Shown here in pieces: positions 16,151-26,600 of a stretch of 64,000 bases of DNA (positions within the stretch are counted from its first letter, which is position 1; each line of letters opens with the position of its first letter). Below the pieces are notes generated by a model. It worked only from the letters and a program-made list of their open reading frames with translations. It was not told the DNA's origin and ran no database searches. The stretch comes from a virus. The translations under genes were made by a program, and so were the position numbers. The stretch covers positions 33,866 to 97,865 of the IMG/VR virus record IMGVR_UViG_3300023110_001422. One strand, 5' to 3'.

Positions 16151-17959
16151 TTACCACAATCCACCACTAGATCCAAGATCTGTGTCAAACTGCCATTGTC
16201 CTGTGGATACGACAAAGCGTTTTAATCCCCTTGAAACGGATGCATTAACAGCACCAGTTGCTGACGCAAATGATATATCCTGTACAACTGATTCGTTTTG
16301 TACGCCATTTGAATCAACTGCAATCCTTGAAATATTCTTAACAGAGTCAACATCAACACCTGTAACCGTAGCACCAGTTAGTGTTGTTGTTGCTACATAA
16401 GCATAAGTTCCTGCTTTCTTGTTACCTGCTGGATAAATGTCCTCAATAATTGAAGCAATTTGTGAGTTATTTAAGCCTGTAATATCTAAACTCATTACAA
16501 CCGGTTCAATGTTAATTTGGTCATCAACATAAAACTTGGTTGCCGCATCTGTATTATCTGTTGGTTCAGCAAGTCCTGTAATTTTTTGATTGTTAGTAAT
16601 TGTAATAGCACCATTACTTTCTAATTGTAACGGACCTGTGCTATTTGCAATTTTACTACCGTTAATGTTAACATCATCTACATTTAGATATTGTAGTGTA
16701 CCAATTCTGTTTAGTCCTAGTGCATCTGTAACTGTTGAACCGATTTCTGTTTTGTTAAGAACTTCAACACCGTCTGCGTAATAACCTTTAGTATCACGGA
16801 CGTTGATGTTTTCACTTGACTCCCACCATTTGCCAAAGTTTTTCCAAATCCATTCTTTATCGCCGGCACTACCTTTTAGAATAATACCACCTGAATCGAT
16901 ACTTGCATCATTTAATACTGTACTATCACTAGTTACTGCAAGTTCAATATTTTTATCTTCAACTCTTAAATTTTGTGTTTCAATGTTAACAGCCGGTGAT
17001 TGTAATAATAGTTCACCGTCAACTTTCATTGATCCGCCTACGTGTAATGTGTATTGCGGATTTGATTGGAAAATACCAATTGCTGATTCACTAGTATCAA
17101 TAGTAATAGCGTCAACAAATCCTGTTGTCTTTCTAACCCTAATTTTATAATCATGATTTGAAAGTTGGTTTTCTGAAATAAATGTTGTACCAACAACTTT
17201 TTGTTGATTATTCTGTGAAACACCAATTGTAATACCCGAAGAGTTTGCAACAGTTAATGCACCAACTGTAACACCATCGGCGTCTGTAGGTAGGAATGCG
17301 TTTGCACCTTTTGCAATACCATTTTGTGTAATAAGTGTTTCTGAAGCAGTTGCTCTACCTCTAAAGTGGAATTCATCTGCTAGTACATTAAATCCTTTTA
17401 GTACTCTGTCTAATCCTGTGATTGCGTATGCCGGTGCCGGAACAAATTCGCTTGAACTCCATACACCTACAAGTACTCCTGCCATCCACATTTCTAAAAT
17501 AACTTTACTGTTATTTTGTGTATCAAGTAGTGTGACAGATTTAAATCCTGTAGTGCCTTGTCCAGCAGTCCAAATTGGACCTGCTAATTCTAAATCACTT
17601 CCGTTTTTACTAAAAAATAATTGATTAGTTTCGTTGTTAATCCAAAGGTCACCTGCAACAATATTCGAAGGTTGGCTGTTAGCAACAATTGGACCACCTG
17701 ATGTTCTAAATTCTTCACCGTTATAAACTTTTAATCTTTGTTCAGATGTATCATACCAGATTTGACCAGTTAGTGGCCTAGTCGGTGCTGTACTTCTAGC
17801 AAAATTTTCTAATAGTCTAATTAAGTTTTCGTTAAATGCTTCACCAAAGCCGCTGTAGTTTTTACCAATTAAAGAGATGTCAGTAGTTGTTGTATCTAGT
17901 ACGCCATCTACTAAATCTACAAGCAAACTTCCATCTGTTTTATTTAATTTATAACTCAT
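16151..17959 (-). CDS. Tail fibre protein with shared N-terminal domain
   Basis: A 602-aa fibre. The first 200 residues repeat the anchor-like domain of the flanking fibre genes (IGKNYSGFGEAFNENL, LLENF, GQIWYD, GDLWIN, QLFFS). The middle has short LHVGGSMKVDG and GITIG segments typical of trimeric beta-helical fibres. Near residue 470 there is KITGLAEPTDNTDAATKFYVD, here cut to its TDAATKFYVD end, a common tail-fibre motif. The C-terminus ends in SSGGLW with no chaperone-like domain. The ATG overlaps the stop of the collar-domain fibre. Probably a receptor-binding or linker fibre; its partner and receptor are unknown. Confidence 0.75.
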   Translation of the reverse strand: MSYKLNKTDGSLLVDLVDGVLDTTTTDISLIGKNYSGFGEAFNENLIRLLENFARSTAPTRPLTGQIWYDTSEQRLKVYNGEEFRTSGGPIVANSQPSNIVAGDLWINNETNQLFFSKNGSDLELAGPIWTAGQGTTGFKSVTLLDTQNNSKVILEMWMAGVLVGVWSSSEFVPAPAYAITGLDRVLKGFNVLADEFHFRGRATASETLITQNGIAKGANAFLPTDADGVTVGALTVANSSGITIGVSQNNQQKVVGTTFISENQLSNHDYKIRVRKTTGFVDAITIDTSESAIGIFQSNPQYTLHVGGSMKVDGELLLQSPAVNIETQNLRVEDKNIELAVTSDSTVLNDASIDSGGIILKGSAGDKEWIWKNFGKWWESSENINVRDTKGYYADGVEVLNKTEIGSTVTDALGLNRIGTLQYLNVDDVNINGSKIANSTGPLQLESNGAITITNNQKITGLAEPTDNTDAATKFYVDDQINIEPVVMSLDITGLNNSQIASIIEDIYPAGNKKAGTYAYVATTTLTGATVTGVDVDSVKNISRIAVDSNGVQNESVVQDISFASATGAVNASVSRGLKRFVVSTGQWQFDTDLGSSGGLW

Positions 17960-20001
17960 TATAGATTCCCTGTATTTTCACCTGCGTATATAATATAGTT
18001 CAACGCCATATACGGGTTCATAACATTTAACGCCTGCCCTAATCCTTGGTTAGTTAATATACCACCTGATGATGGATATGCTTGTCCTGCTCCTGTACCA
18101 GTTGGAGCATCATAAACAATACCTTGTGGGTCATTTGGAGTTCCTGTAATATCTCTAATTGTGTAGTATTGGTCTCCTGTAGGACCTCTTAAATCGTGTT
18201 CGTGTTCTGGTAAGTTCTGTGTAGCAATTTGTTTGCTTTCTGAACCTTCAACGTTACCTAATGTGTCAGCCGCTGAACTTGTTACACGGTTTGCACTTTC
18301 TCCGCCCATGTCGTCAAGTCCTAATGCAAATCTACCACGTAGATCTGGTAGTGCAAATCTACCTGCGGAAACAAGTGTTTGATCTTTAAAGTTATACTTG
18401 ATTACGTTAAACAAGTTCTGGTATTCTGCAATTAAGATTTCTCTACCATCGCACAATAACCAATCATCTGGCATAATTAATCCGCCGAATGGAGTAATCA
18501 TTCCAATTGGGAGTGTAGGGATCGCTTTAAATAGGTTAGTTCGGCTAATTTTAAATACACCAGTATCGCCTTCTGTGTCTGGAGTAGTTCTATTAAAAAT
18601 GAATTCGTCTGTTGTTTGTGACTCGCCCTTCTCAGGTTTTGTTGCTAAGAATGTGTTACTAATTGTTGTATCAAAAGTTTTAACGGATTCGTCTTGTCCG
18701 TCGAACGTAAATTCTGGAGCACTTACGTCACCAACTAATCTAAATGTTGTTGCTGAAGCAAGTTTATCTGTAGATCCTGATCTACCACTAACAGCACCTG
18801 TAACGTTACCTGTTAAGTTACCTACAAAGTTTTGTGCAAAAACATTTAACCATTGTTCATTCTGTGTACCCAAGTTACGTGTTACAGTAATGTTAGGAAC
18901 AATATTACCTGCTGTTAATAACCCTGCAATATTTGTATCGCTTCCTACAAAAAGTTTTTTAGCAATACCAACACCACCTTTAGTGATAATTGATCCTGTA
19001 CTAATTGACGATGAATCTGTTACACCTTCAACAAGTATTTTACTATCTGTTTGAATGTTACCTACAACGTCTAAACTTTGGTCTGGTGATAAATTGTTAA
19101 TACCAACTTTTGCTGTTGAATCAACACGAATAACTGTTGTTGTTTCTCCTTCGTTATTAACACGAACGTCGATGTTTGATCCTGATGTTCTGTGCGAAAT
19201 AATACCTGCTTGGCCTTCAATACCAATGTTCATCGCACTATCAGCACCAACTGTTAGGCCGCCGTTGGCTTTAATTCTTAATGGAACAGTTGACGGTGTT
19301 TCTTGATCGCTTCTTACAAAGTTACTTGCCGGTACAGATTCACCATTAACAATTAATGCTTCTGCTTTTTCTGATGTACCGTAAAACTTACCGACACCTT
19401 GTCCTGTAATATCAGCATTACTTAAATTATATCCTGGCTTAATAGATGTAAAGCCTTCAAGTGTTGTCTTTGGAGTAAAGGCATTACTTGCGATAATTGC
19501 TACTGTTTTTGCTCTTACTTCAATAATAATAACTGTATATGTTACATTGTCTGTACCAATAATTGAAGATGCTCTAGCACCTGTTGCTAATCCATCTGAG
19601 AAAGTTGGTCCTACTAAGATCCAACCTGCACCAGTGTACAAGTATAACTGTTGATTATCTGTGTCAACCCACAAGTCGCCAACAACTGATTGGTTTGCCG
19701 CTGGTTGTGTGTTGCCTTTCTTTAAACCTGATGCACTAACCCAGTTAGTACCGTCATAAATTTTTAATTGATCAACACCCGGTGTTGTATCGTACCATAA
19801 TTGTCCTTCAACAGGATTATCAGGAGCACTATTAAAAGCAAAATTTTCTAATAGATGTAAAAAGTTTTCAGCAATGGCAGTTCCATAAGCAGTTGTATTT
19901 CTGCCTGGTAATTGCAAACTAGTCTGTTCGTTGATAGTGTTGTCTTCAACTACAACGCTTCCTTTGTTTGCTAAGTCCGTATATCTAACTGTGTATGCCA
20001 T
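17959..20001 (-). CDS. Tail fibre with phage collar domain (gp12-like)
   Basis: A 680-aa fibre. Residues 1 to about 200 are the shared N-terminal domain (LPGRNTTAYG, LLENF, GQLWYD, GDLWVD, QLYLYTG). Near residues 505-600 there is a typical phage tail-collar domain: GMITPFGGLIMPDDWLLCDG, then QNLFNVI and GRFALPDLRGRFALG. In T4 this domain sits in the short tail fibre gp12 that binds LPS. The C-terminal third contains LRGPTGDQYYTIRD and ends in PYMALNYIIYAGE, which is the conserved last strand of collar-type proteins (NPYxAxNYIIxxG). A short tail fibre or host-binding role is well supported; the receptor is not known. Confidence 0.82.
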   Translation of the reverse strand: MAYTVRYTDLANKGSVVVEDNTINEQTSLQLPGRNTTAYGTAIAENFLHLLENFAFNSAPDNPVEGQLWYDTTPGVDQLKIYDGTNWVSASGLKKGNTQPAANQSVVGDLWVDTDNQQLYLYTGAGWILVGPTFSDGLATGARASSIIGTDNVTYTVIIIEVRAKTVAIIASNAFTPKTTLEGFTSIKPGYNLSNADITGQGVGKFYGTSEKAEALIVNGESVPASNFVRSDQETPSTVPLRIKANGGLTVGADSAMNIGIEGQAGIISHRTSGSNIDVRVNNEGETTTVIRVDSTAKVGINNLSPDQSLDVVGNIQTDSKILVEGVTDSSSISTGSIITKGGVGIAKKLFVGSDTNIAGLLTAGNIVPNITVTRNLGTQNEQWLNVFAQNFVGNLTGNVTGAVSGRSGSTDKLASATTFRLVGDVSAPEFTFDGQDESVKTFDTTISNTFLATKPEKGESQTTDEFIFNRTTPDTEGDTGVFKISRTNLFKAIPTLPIGMITPFGGLIMPDDWLLCDGREILIAEYQNLFNVIKYNFKDQTLVSAGRFALPDLRGRFALGLDDMGGESANRVTSSAADTLGNVEGSESKQIATQNLPEHEHDLRGPTGDQYYTIRDITGTPNDPQGIVYDAPTGTGAGQAYPSSGGILTNQGLGQALNVMNPYMALNYIIYAGENTGNL

Positions 20002-20004
20002 TTA

Positions 20005-20619
20005 CTACGCCTCGTTAAAACCTGTTAGTGATTGTACTCTAACAGTATAATCAATTTGAATAAGTCTGTTTAATGATTTTTGTACTGGGTGGAAAATTAC
20101 GTGTGTTAGCAATCTACCTGTTCCGGAAGAACTATAACTTACTAAGCCTAGTTCATCAAAAACATATAAACTCTCATTACCTGTTGCATTGTCTAGTGCG
20201 TCTTGGCCTTCTGGCTCACCGTAGTCTAGCAAACAAGTTGCAATGATATCTGTATAATTTGTTCCACTTACGTGGCGTGTTTCTAATTTGTTTCTTGTAG
20301 GATCTGTGTTATTAACATTGTTATTATCAATAACTTTAGCATAAGTTTGGTTGTATAACGAAGCGTTAGTTCCTGTTGAGTTTGGTGACAGATATGTAAT
20401 AATTCCAGTAGGATCAACAGAAGTACCTCCATTACCAAAAGCCATTTGGTAAATCATGCCTTGTCCTTGGTTTGATAGACTTTCCGCTAATGAAATACTC
20501 ATGTTTTCATAGTGGATAGCATTTCGCTTATCTACCAGGATTTCTCCAGTATTTGGGTCTGTAATCTTGATGTATCCTTGTAAAAGAATACCTTGTTTTT
20601 CGTTAAATTTATCTGTCAT
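20005..20619 (-). CDS. Putative tail/baseplate structural protein
   Basis: A 204-aa protein with a beta-rich N-terminus (GYIKITDPNTGEILVDKRNAI, shortened here) followed by an MAFGNGGTSVD segment and a C-terminal stretch with VIFHPVQKSLNR and IDYTVRVQS. No family was recognised with certainty; similar proteins, from memory, lie in the fibre region of marine T4-like phages. It follows the giant gene and precedes the collar-domain fibre by three bases, with its own late promoter at 20637-20644. It may link the fibres to the baseplate, in the place of T4 gp9, gp10 or gp11, but no direct similarity is claimed. Confidence 0.6.
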   Translation of the reverse strand: MTDKFNEKQGILLQGYIKITDPNTGEILVDKRNAIHYENMSISLAESLSNQGQGMIYQMAFGNGGTSVDPTGIITYLSPNSTGTNASLYNQTYAKVIDNNNVNNTDPTRNKLETRHVSGTNYTDIIATCLLDYGEPEGQDALDNATGNESLYVFDELGLVSYSSSGTGRLLTHVIFHPVQKSLNRLIQIDYTVRVQSLTGFNEA

Positions 20620-20636
20620 TTTTGTTTCCTACATTG

Positions 20637-20644
20637 TATTTATT
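20637..20644 (-). promoter_or_regulatory. Late promoter AATAAATA, leftward
   Basis: AATAAATA on the minus strand, 17 bases before the ATG at 20619 and overlapping the stop codon of the giant gene. It would start a late transcript for the 204-aa protein and the three fibres after it. Confidence 0.65.
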
Positions 20645-23600
20645 TAGGTAACGCCACCTCTTTGTTTCTTAAGAACCTAGCAATGTCATTTTCTTGTCTA
20701 TGTAGTGGTGTTCCTGGGTCTGTCCAGGCTTTACCAATACGTCTAATTACTACAATCCTAGTATTTATTGCTGGAGTATCTGCTAAGACTAAAGTCGAAG
20801 TTACTCCATCTACACTAAATTCTGCTGGTGATATTACATCACCTTCTGGACTATCAAGGTCTACTGTTGGGTCAAACACCGATATAGCGTTCTTACGTAG
20901 GCGTTTGCCAGCAACAAACACTTCAAACTCGTTTACAGATTTTGGAATAAAGTCTAATACTACTGTATTTGTTGATCCATCTGCAATATATGTTTGTGAT
21001 AGTGTTCTATCCTTATAAGGAATAGTTTGGAAGTTACTTTGATCAAGTACTGCTGAGCCTGATGTATGTAACTGTGCAATACCAGTTCCAAGTGTTCCTC
21101 TTCTAAGTTGTCTTAAAAGGCCGCCCTCTTTTAGATAGTATTCAATACGTTCACCGTTAATAAACACAATACCTGGAATACTTCTTTCTTTGTTAGGTTC
21201 TGGTAAACTGTCATAGTTTGTTACACTAATACTTGTATCATAGTAATTTAAATCTTTAGCAAGTGCATACTGTACATCGTCGCCCAATCTCTTGAAGTGC
21301 GTTCTATTAAGCATATCTTTAAATTGACTATATCCAAATTTTGGAACAATAACAGGGTTACTAAAGTGTATTACTTCAATATTATCATTCTGATCAACGT
21401 CAATTGCTAGTCTAACTGTTTGCTTGTCTTCCATTACGCTATATTCAACACTTGGTGTTAATAATTCATTGTTAATTGAAATCCAAACATAATTTGTATC
21501 AATAGCAGGCTTACGCAATTTAATGATTCCATTTGCTAATTGATGGTATTCTGTATAATCACCTGTGCCAATGGTTACAGCATTTCTAGCAACAACTTGT
21601 AATATCTCTCTTTCAACTTTAAGAACATCATGATTGCTAAATTGATATACTGTAATTGTTTCGCCTACTGCTGGTGCAACATCTAGCCTTAGTTCTGTTG
21701 GTGTTGATGTCCACTGTGCTGTAACTGGATCAATGTATCCAAAGTCATACTCGCCATCGTCAATAATGAATACATCTAGTTGATCGCCATCTTCGCCTGT
21801 ATCAACAAATAATTCTACCGAACTGTTAAATCTATTCCAGCGCCAAGTTACGTTTTGTTCTTGTTCAACATCATTAATATAAACTCTAATAGTTTCTGCT
21901 GGAATTGAAGCAGTTGAGAACTGATATGGTCTTAACTGATATTCTCTTACTGAACTAATTGTAAATTGTTCGTTATATCCTGCACGTAAAATTCTGTTAC
22001 CAACTTTAACAATAGTGTTGTGTTGTAAAGGAGTGTCATTAAACGGTGCAAGTCCAAGTGTAAACACTTTTGTTACTCCGTCACCTGTAAATGTGTCTGT
22101 TGTAACACTTGAGAAACTCTTAGCCGCACTATCGTAAATTACATACTGAATAATGTCACCAACGTCAGGTGCAATGTTTAATCTTAACAATGCTTGACCT
22201 GATGTATCAAATGTATCATCGGTTTCTGCTAAGTCAGCGTTAACATCTTCACCATTCTTAGTAACATAGAAACTTAATCCTTGTTTAAACTGAACACTAG
22301 TAACAAATACTGATGTACTTCCGTCACCTTCAAATGTATCACTATCTAAAATATTTTCACCGTTAGTAGACATTGTTATAATGTTAACAGGATCATTGTT
22401 ATTAAGAGTTACATTTGAAAGCGTGATTGTCTTATCTTGATAATTTACACTCCATTTATCTTCACTTAAAATTGTTCCATTTGCTTTAATAAAGATGTCT
22501 TTTTGGCTTGCTGGATAACTGTTAAGTGGGAATGTGTAACTACCTTCAAATTTAAAGTTGTAGTTTTCGATTACTCCACTACCGTCATTAATTCTGTCAA
22601 ATACTTTGATGTTAACTGAATCTAAAATCTGCCCTGGAACAAGTTCTTCTGGACCATGTGATGTATGCTCGGAAACAAAATCGTCACCGTCAATTATAAT
22701 CTCTTCAGCATTAATACCTTTTGCTGACGAGTAAGCCATGTCGCCACCTGTTAGTAATGTATCATACGCTTCTGGATCAGGAATAAATGATCCATCGCTT
22801 GTAGACTTTCTAATAATAATTACATCGTCTGCTTTTGTAACCAACTTGTCATTGTCAATTAAGAATTCTGTTTGTACTCCGTCACCTATTAATGGTAACA
22901 TAATTGCTTTTGGATTTGCTTCAACAGTACTACCGTCATAGTCTGGATGATCTAGTCTTACATATCCGCCTTTCAATGCATCTTTATAATAAACATTATA
23001 TTCTACACCTTCTTCTAATGGTTGTGAAAGTGTTAACGATATTGTGCTACCATCTAATTGGAATACTTCATCTTCGTATGTAGAATCATATGAATCCCAT
23101 GATGTTGTGTAGAACGGCTCGTTACCCCAACCAGTACCTGTACCGAAGTTAAACGACTTAACTTGGACACCACCGTAATCAACACCTGGCATTAACTGTG
23201 CAATATCTTTACCAATTTGACCAGTTACTGGATTATAGAATAAGTTAATTCTATCTTGTGCTTGTAACATATCAATTGATTTGTTGTATGTTACAACAAT
23301 AACTGAATTATCTGCTGGCGGACTTTCAAACGAAATTCTACCTCTGTATCTAGTATATGACTTATCATTGTATTCAATATTCGATACACTATAGTCGCTC
23401 TTAAGAACTTCTAAGCCATTAACTGTAATACTGTATTGTGTTGATAATAAGTTCATTGGAAACTTAAGATCAAAATCTGTTAAACTGTTGTTACCTGCAA
23501 AAGTTTCACTCTCATTTAGTGTAGTAACTAAGAATGTTCCAGATACTCTATCAAATTTAGTTCTTAAGTGTACACTTCGTATTTTACTATTACCAATAAC

Positions 23601-26600
23601 ACTAGATGCTGTTGCTTGGATCCCCGAGTCAACATTTAAACTACCGTCGATCTCAACCAATGGTGCTGAAATATATCCTTTACCTGGATTTGTAACTTCA
23701 ATACTTACAACGCCGCCGCCTGTTCCTAGTTTTGCTTCAGCAGTTGCACCTGTGCCGCCACCGCCAATAAATCTTACTTGTGGAATTTCAGTGTATGCTT
23801 TACCTTTATTTGTAACATTTACTTTTGTTACTTCAAAGCCTACATTGTCAATATAATGTTTATTAGGATAATATGTAGTTGTTAAATCTGTTCCTAAAAT
23901 TAGATCATTATTAACTTTTAGTGATGTTGGTTCAATACGTCCTGTAATATCACTATATGTCGGCGGTACATCAAAATCAGTAACAGTACTGTTTGAATCA
24001 TCGGTTTTAGTGTAGTTACTTAGATATTCTCTAATTTTAGTTTTGTAAGGTTTAGTTTCTTTAACAAAGTCTTCATAACTAGGCAAACTATCATTTTGGA
24101 ATGTAATTTTTTGTTGTAAATCGCCAGCATTATGTTTTGCTTTGATAAACGAAGTTTTAAATGCCCAGTCAACAAATAGTTGCTCACTAAATGCATATCT
24201 AACACTTGCTAAGAATAGTTTGTTATATTCTGCTTCAATCGTTCCTACAAATAAATCTTCTTTAACTGCTTCAAAAATAATTCTTAATTCAAGTGTTGGT
24301 TGATTGTCATAGAATTGAGTGTCATAACTTAATCCGTCAAAACCAACATTACTTGTTGCAGGATCGTAAAGTGAAGATCTAAACTTAATAGTTCCGTCCT
24401 GTCTACCAACTGTAGTATAATTTGTAGTATAATCAACACTTGCTGTATCGGATGTTTTTTCTAGCAGTAACCAACCGCCTGTACCAACGTTATTAATTTT
24501 TACAATATCGCCTACAGCAGTATCTAAACTAGTTAATTGATAAGACTCGTCAATATTAAATGTTATAGGTGTAAATTGGTTATAGCCAGTAGCATACCAA
24601 TCAATATAATCCCACCATTCAGATACATCGTATGATTGTGTTGATGATCTTTCCCACTCTTGGGTAATATTATTATAATCAAAAATTGACCACTTGTTAT
24701 TAACTGTACTATCCGCTTTAACTAGAACTGCAAATGGTCTAACTGAAAGATTAGTTGAACTAGAATATTCTTTACCGGCACTTCTAACTGCTACTGAAGA
24801 AATACTTCCGTTAGCATCTAATTCAATTGTTATTCTTGCACCGTTACCATCTCCAAACTGTTCAAAGTTATATGTTGGTATTGTTTTATATCCAGCACCC
24901 GGATCGTTAATAATAACATCAACTAATTTTCCATTTTCAAATACTGGTGTTAGTTTAGCAGGTTTAGATTTAGAAATACCTACAAACTGTAATTCACTGT
25001 CAGTGTCAACCTCTACGTCAAACTTACCGCTTTCTAATCTAGGGAATTGATCTTTATCTAATAAACGTGTAAAGTCTAACTCGTCAACAATAAGTTGTGT
25101 TGCTAGTACTCTGTTAATTCTTTCAATAACTTGTTTAAGAGCCTCTTTATTGTTTTTAAACATACTCTGTCTTGGTCTGTTTAATACACCGTATTTTTGT
25201 TTAAATGACAATTGAGGATCAGGCACCGGTCTGTTCATTTCGTCAGTACCAATTAAACTGTCAACCCATTTGCGTTCAATATCTGCATTAGGTTTGCTTG
25301 TTTTAAGTCCTTCTGAAATTAACTGATATTCGTTATGTAAATTAATATCTTGGTTTTCAATCGTCCAATAACGGAAATTAATAGCACGATTAGTACCTTC
25401 AACTAAACTCTTACAATTATAAAGTCCAAATTTATTGTTTCCGTAAATTGCAACAAACTTATATGATAGCGCCGCTGGATCTTCAATTAACTGTGCAACG
25501 TCATAAGCACTAGTTTTTCTAAATTCTAAATCAGGAATAACTTTTTTATTCTTAACCCAGTAATAATATTTGTTGTAGAATGATTTAGATACATCATCAT
25601 ATAGGCGTTTAGTTACATACGCTTCCATTCCGTATGCTGTCGTACCACTAATGCCTCTGCCTAAGCCTACTTCGGTATCAGCAAGTGTGTCCCATCTTTC
25701 AGGTGTAATATCTGTTTCAACCCATTCGTAAACATCAATGCTTGATCCTACAAACAGTTTATTAAAGTTTGCTGAATTATAAATGATATTACCTTGATAT
25801 GGATCAATCCATTTTGCTTTGCTAATATCCCACCATAGTCGTCCTACTTTTTCTTCTGCCCAGTAATTTTCTGTATCTACAGTTTTACCATTAGTTGCAT
25901 AAGTGTAAGTTGCCGGATCAAATGGTGTTTTAAATGCTAGTTCTTCTTCTGCAGGACCAGCAATTTTTCCTTGGATAGGATCAATGTAATCTAGTTTGGT
26001 TGAAATGCCGCTTCCGTCTTTGGTGTAAATGAACACACCTTTAAATTTGTTTAAGTCAACTTGTAAACTAGGCTGTGTAGCAATAGTCCAAGGAAGTCTG
26101 TCGCGGTTACGTTTAAAGTCAATAACTGTTCCAATTAGATTATCGTCAGTTACTGAAAGTTCTGGCATAGAAACGTAAACATGATTTTCATTTGCAAGAA
26201 TAAACTCGCCAAATCTTTCTACTTCTGGATTCTGATATGCAAATTTTTCTGCATACAATAAGAATTCATCGATACGTTGATATACAAATACTTGTCCACT
26301 GTCTTTGTTAATATTTGTAAACTGTGTTAGGTTGTTATCAAATGTTGTGGTAATATCATCAAATGTTGTAGTACTTTGTAAATCACCACCTTGTGCAGAT
26401 ACTAATAAAGTATCTCCAGTAAAGTCAATTGCTTGACCAAATCTTTCTGCAACAGTATTGTTTGGACTATAAATTGTTTGATGTAAGTGATAGTAATTTT
26501 CAACGTTTTTGTAAACATACACTTTACCATTGTCGTTGCTTCTATCATCATCTAGTGGTGCACCAACTGCTAGGTATTCACCATCGTCGCTTAGTGTTAA

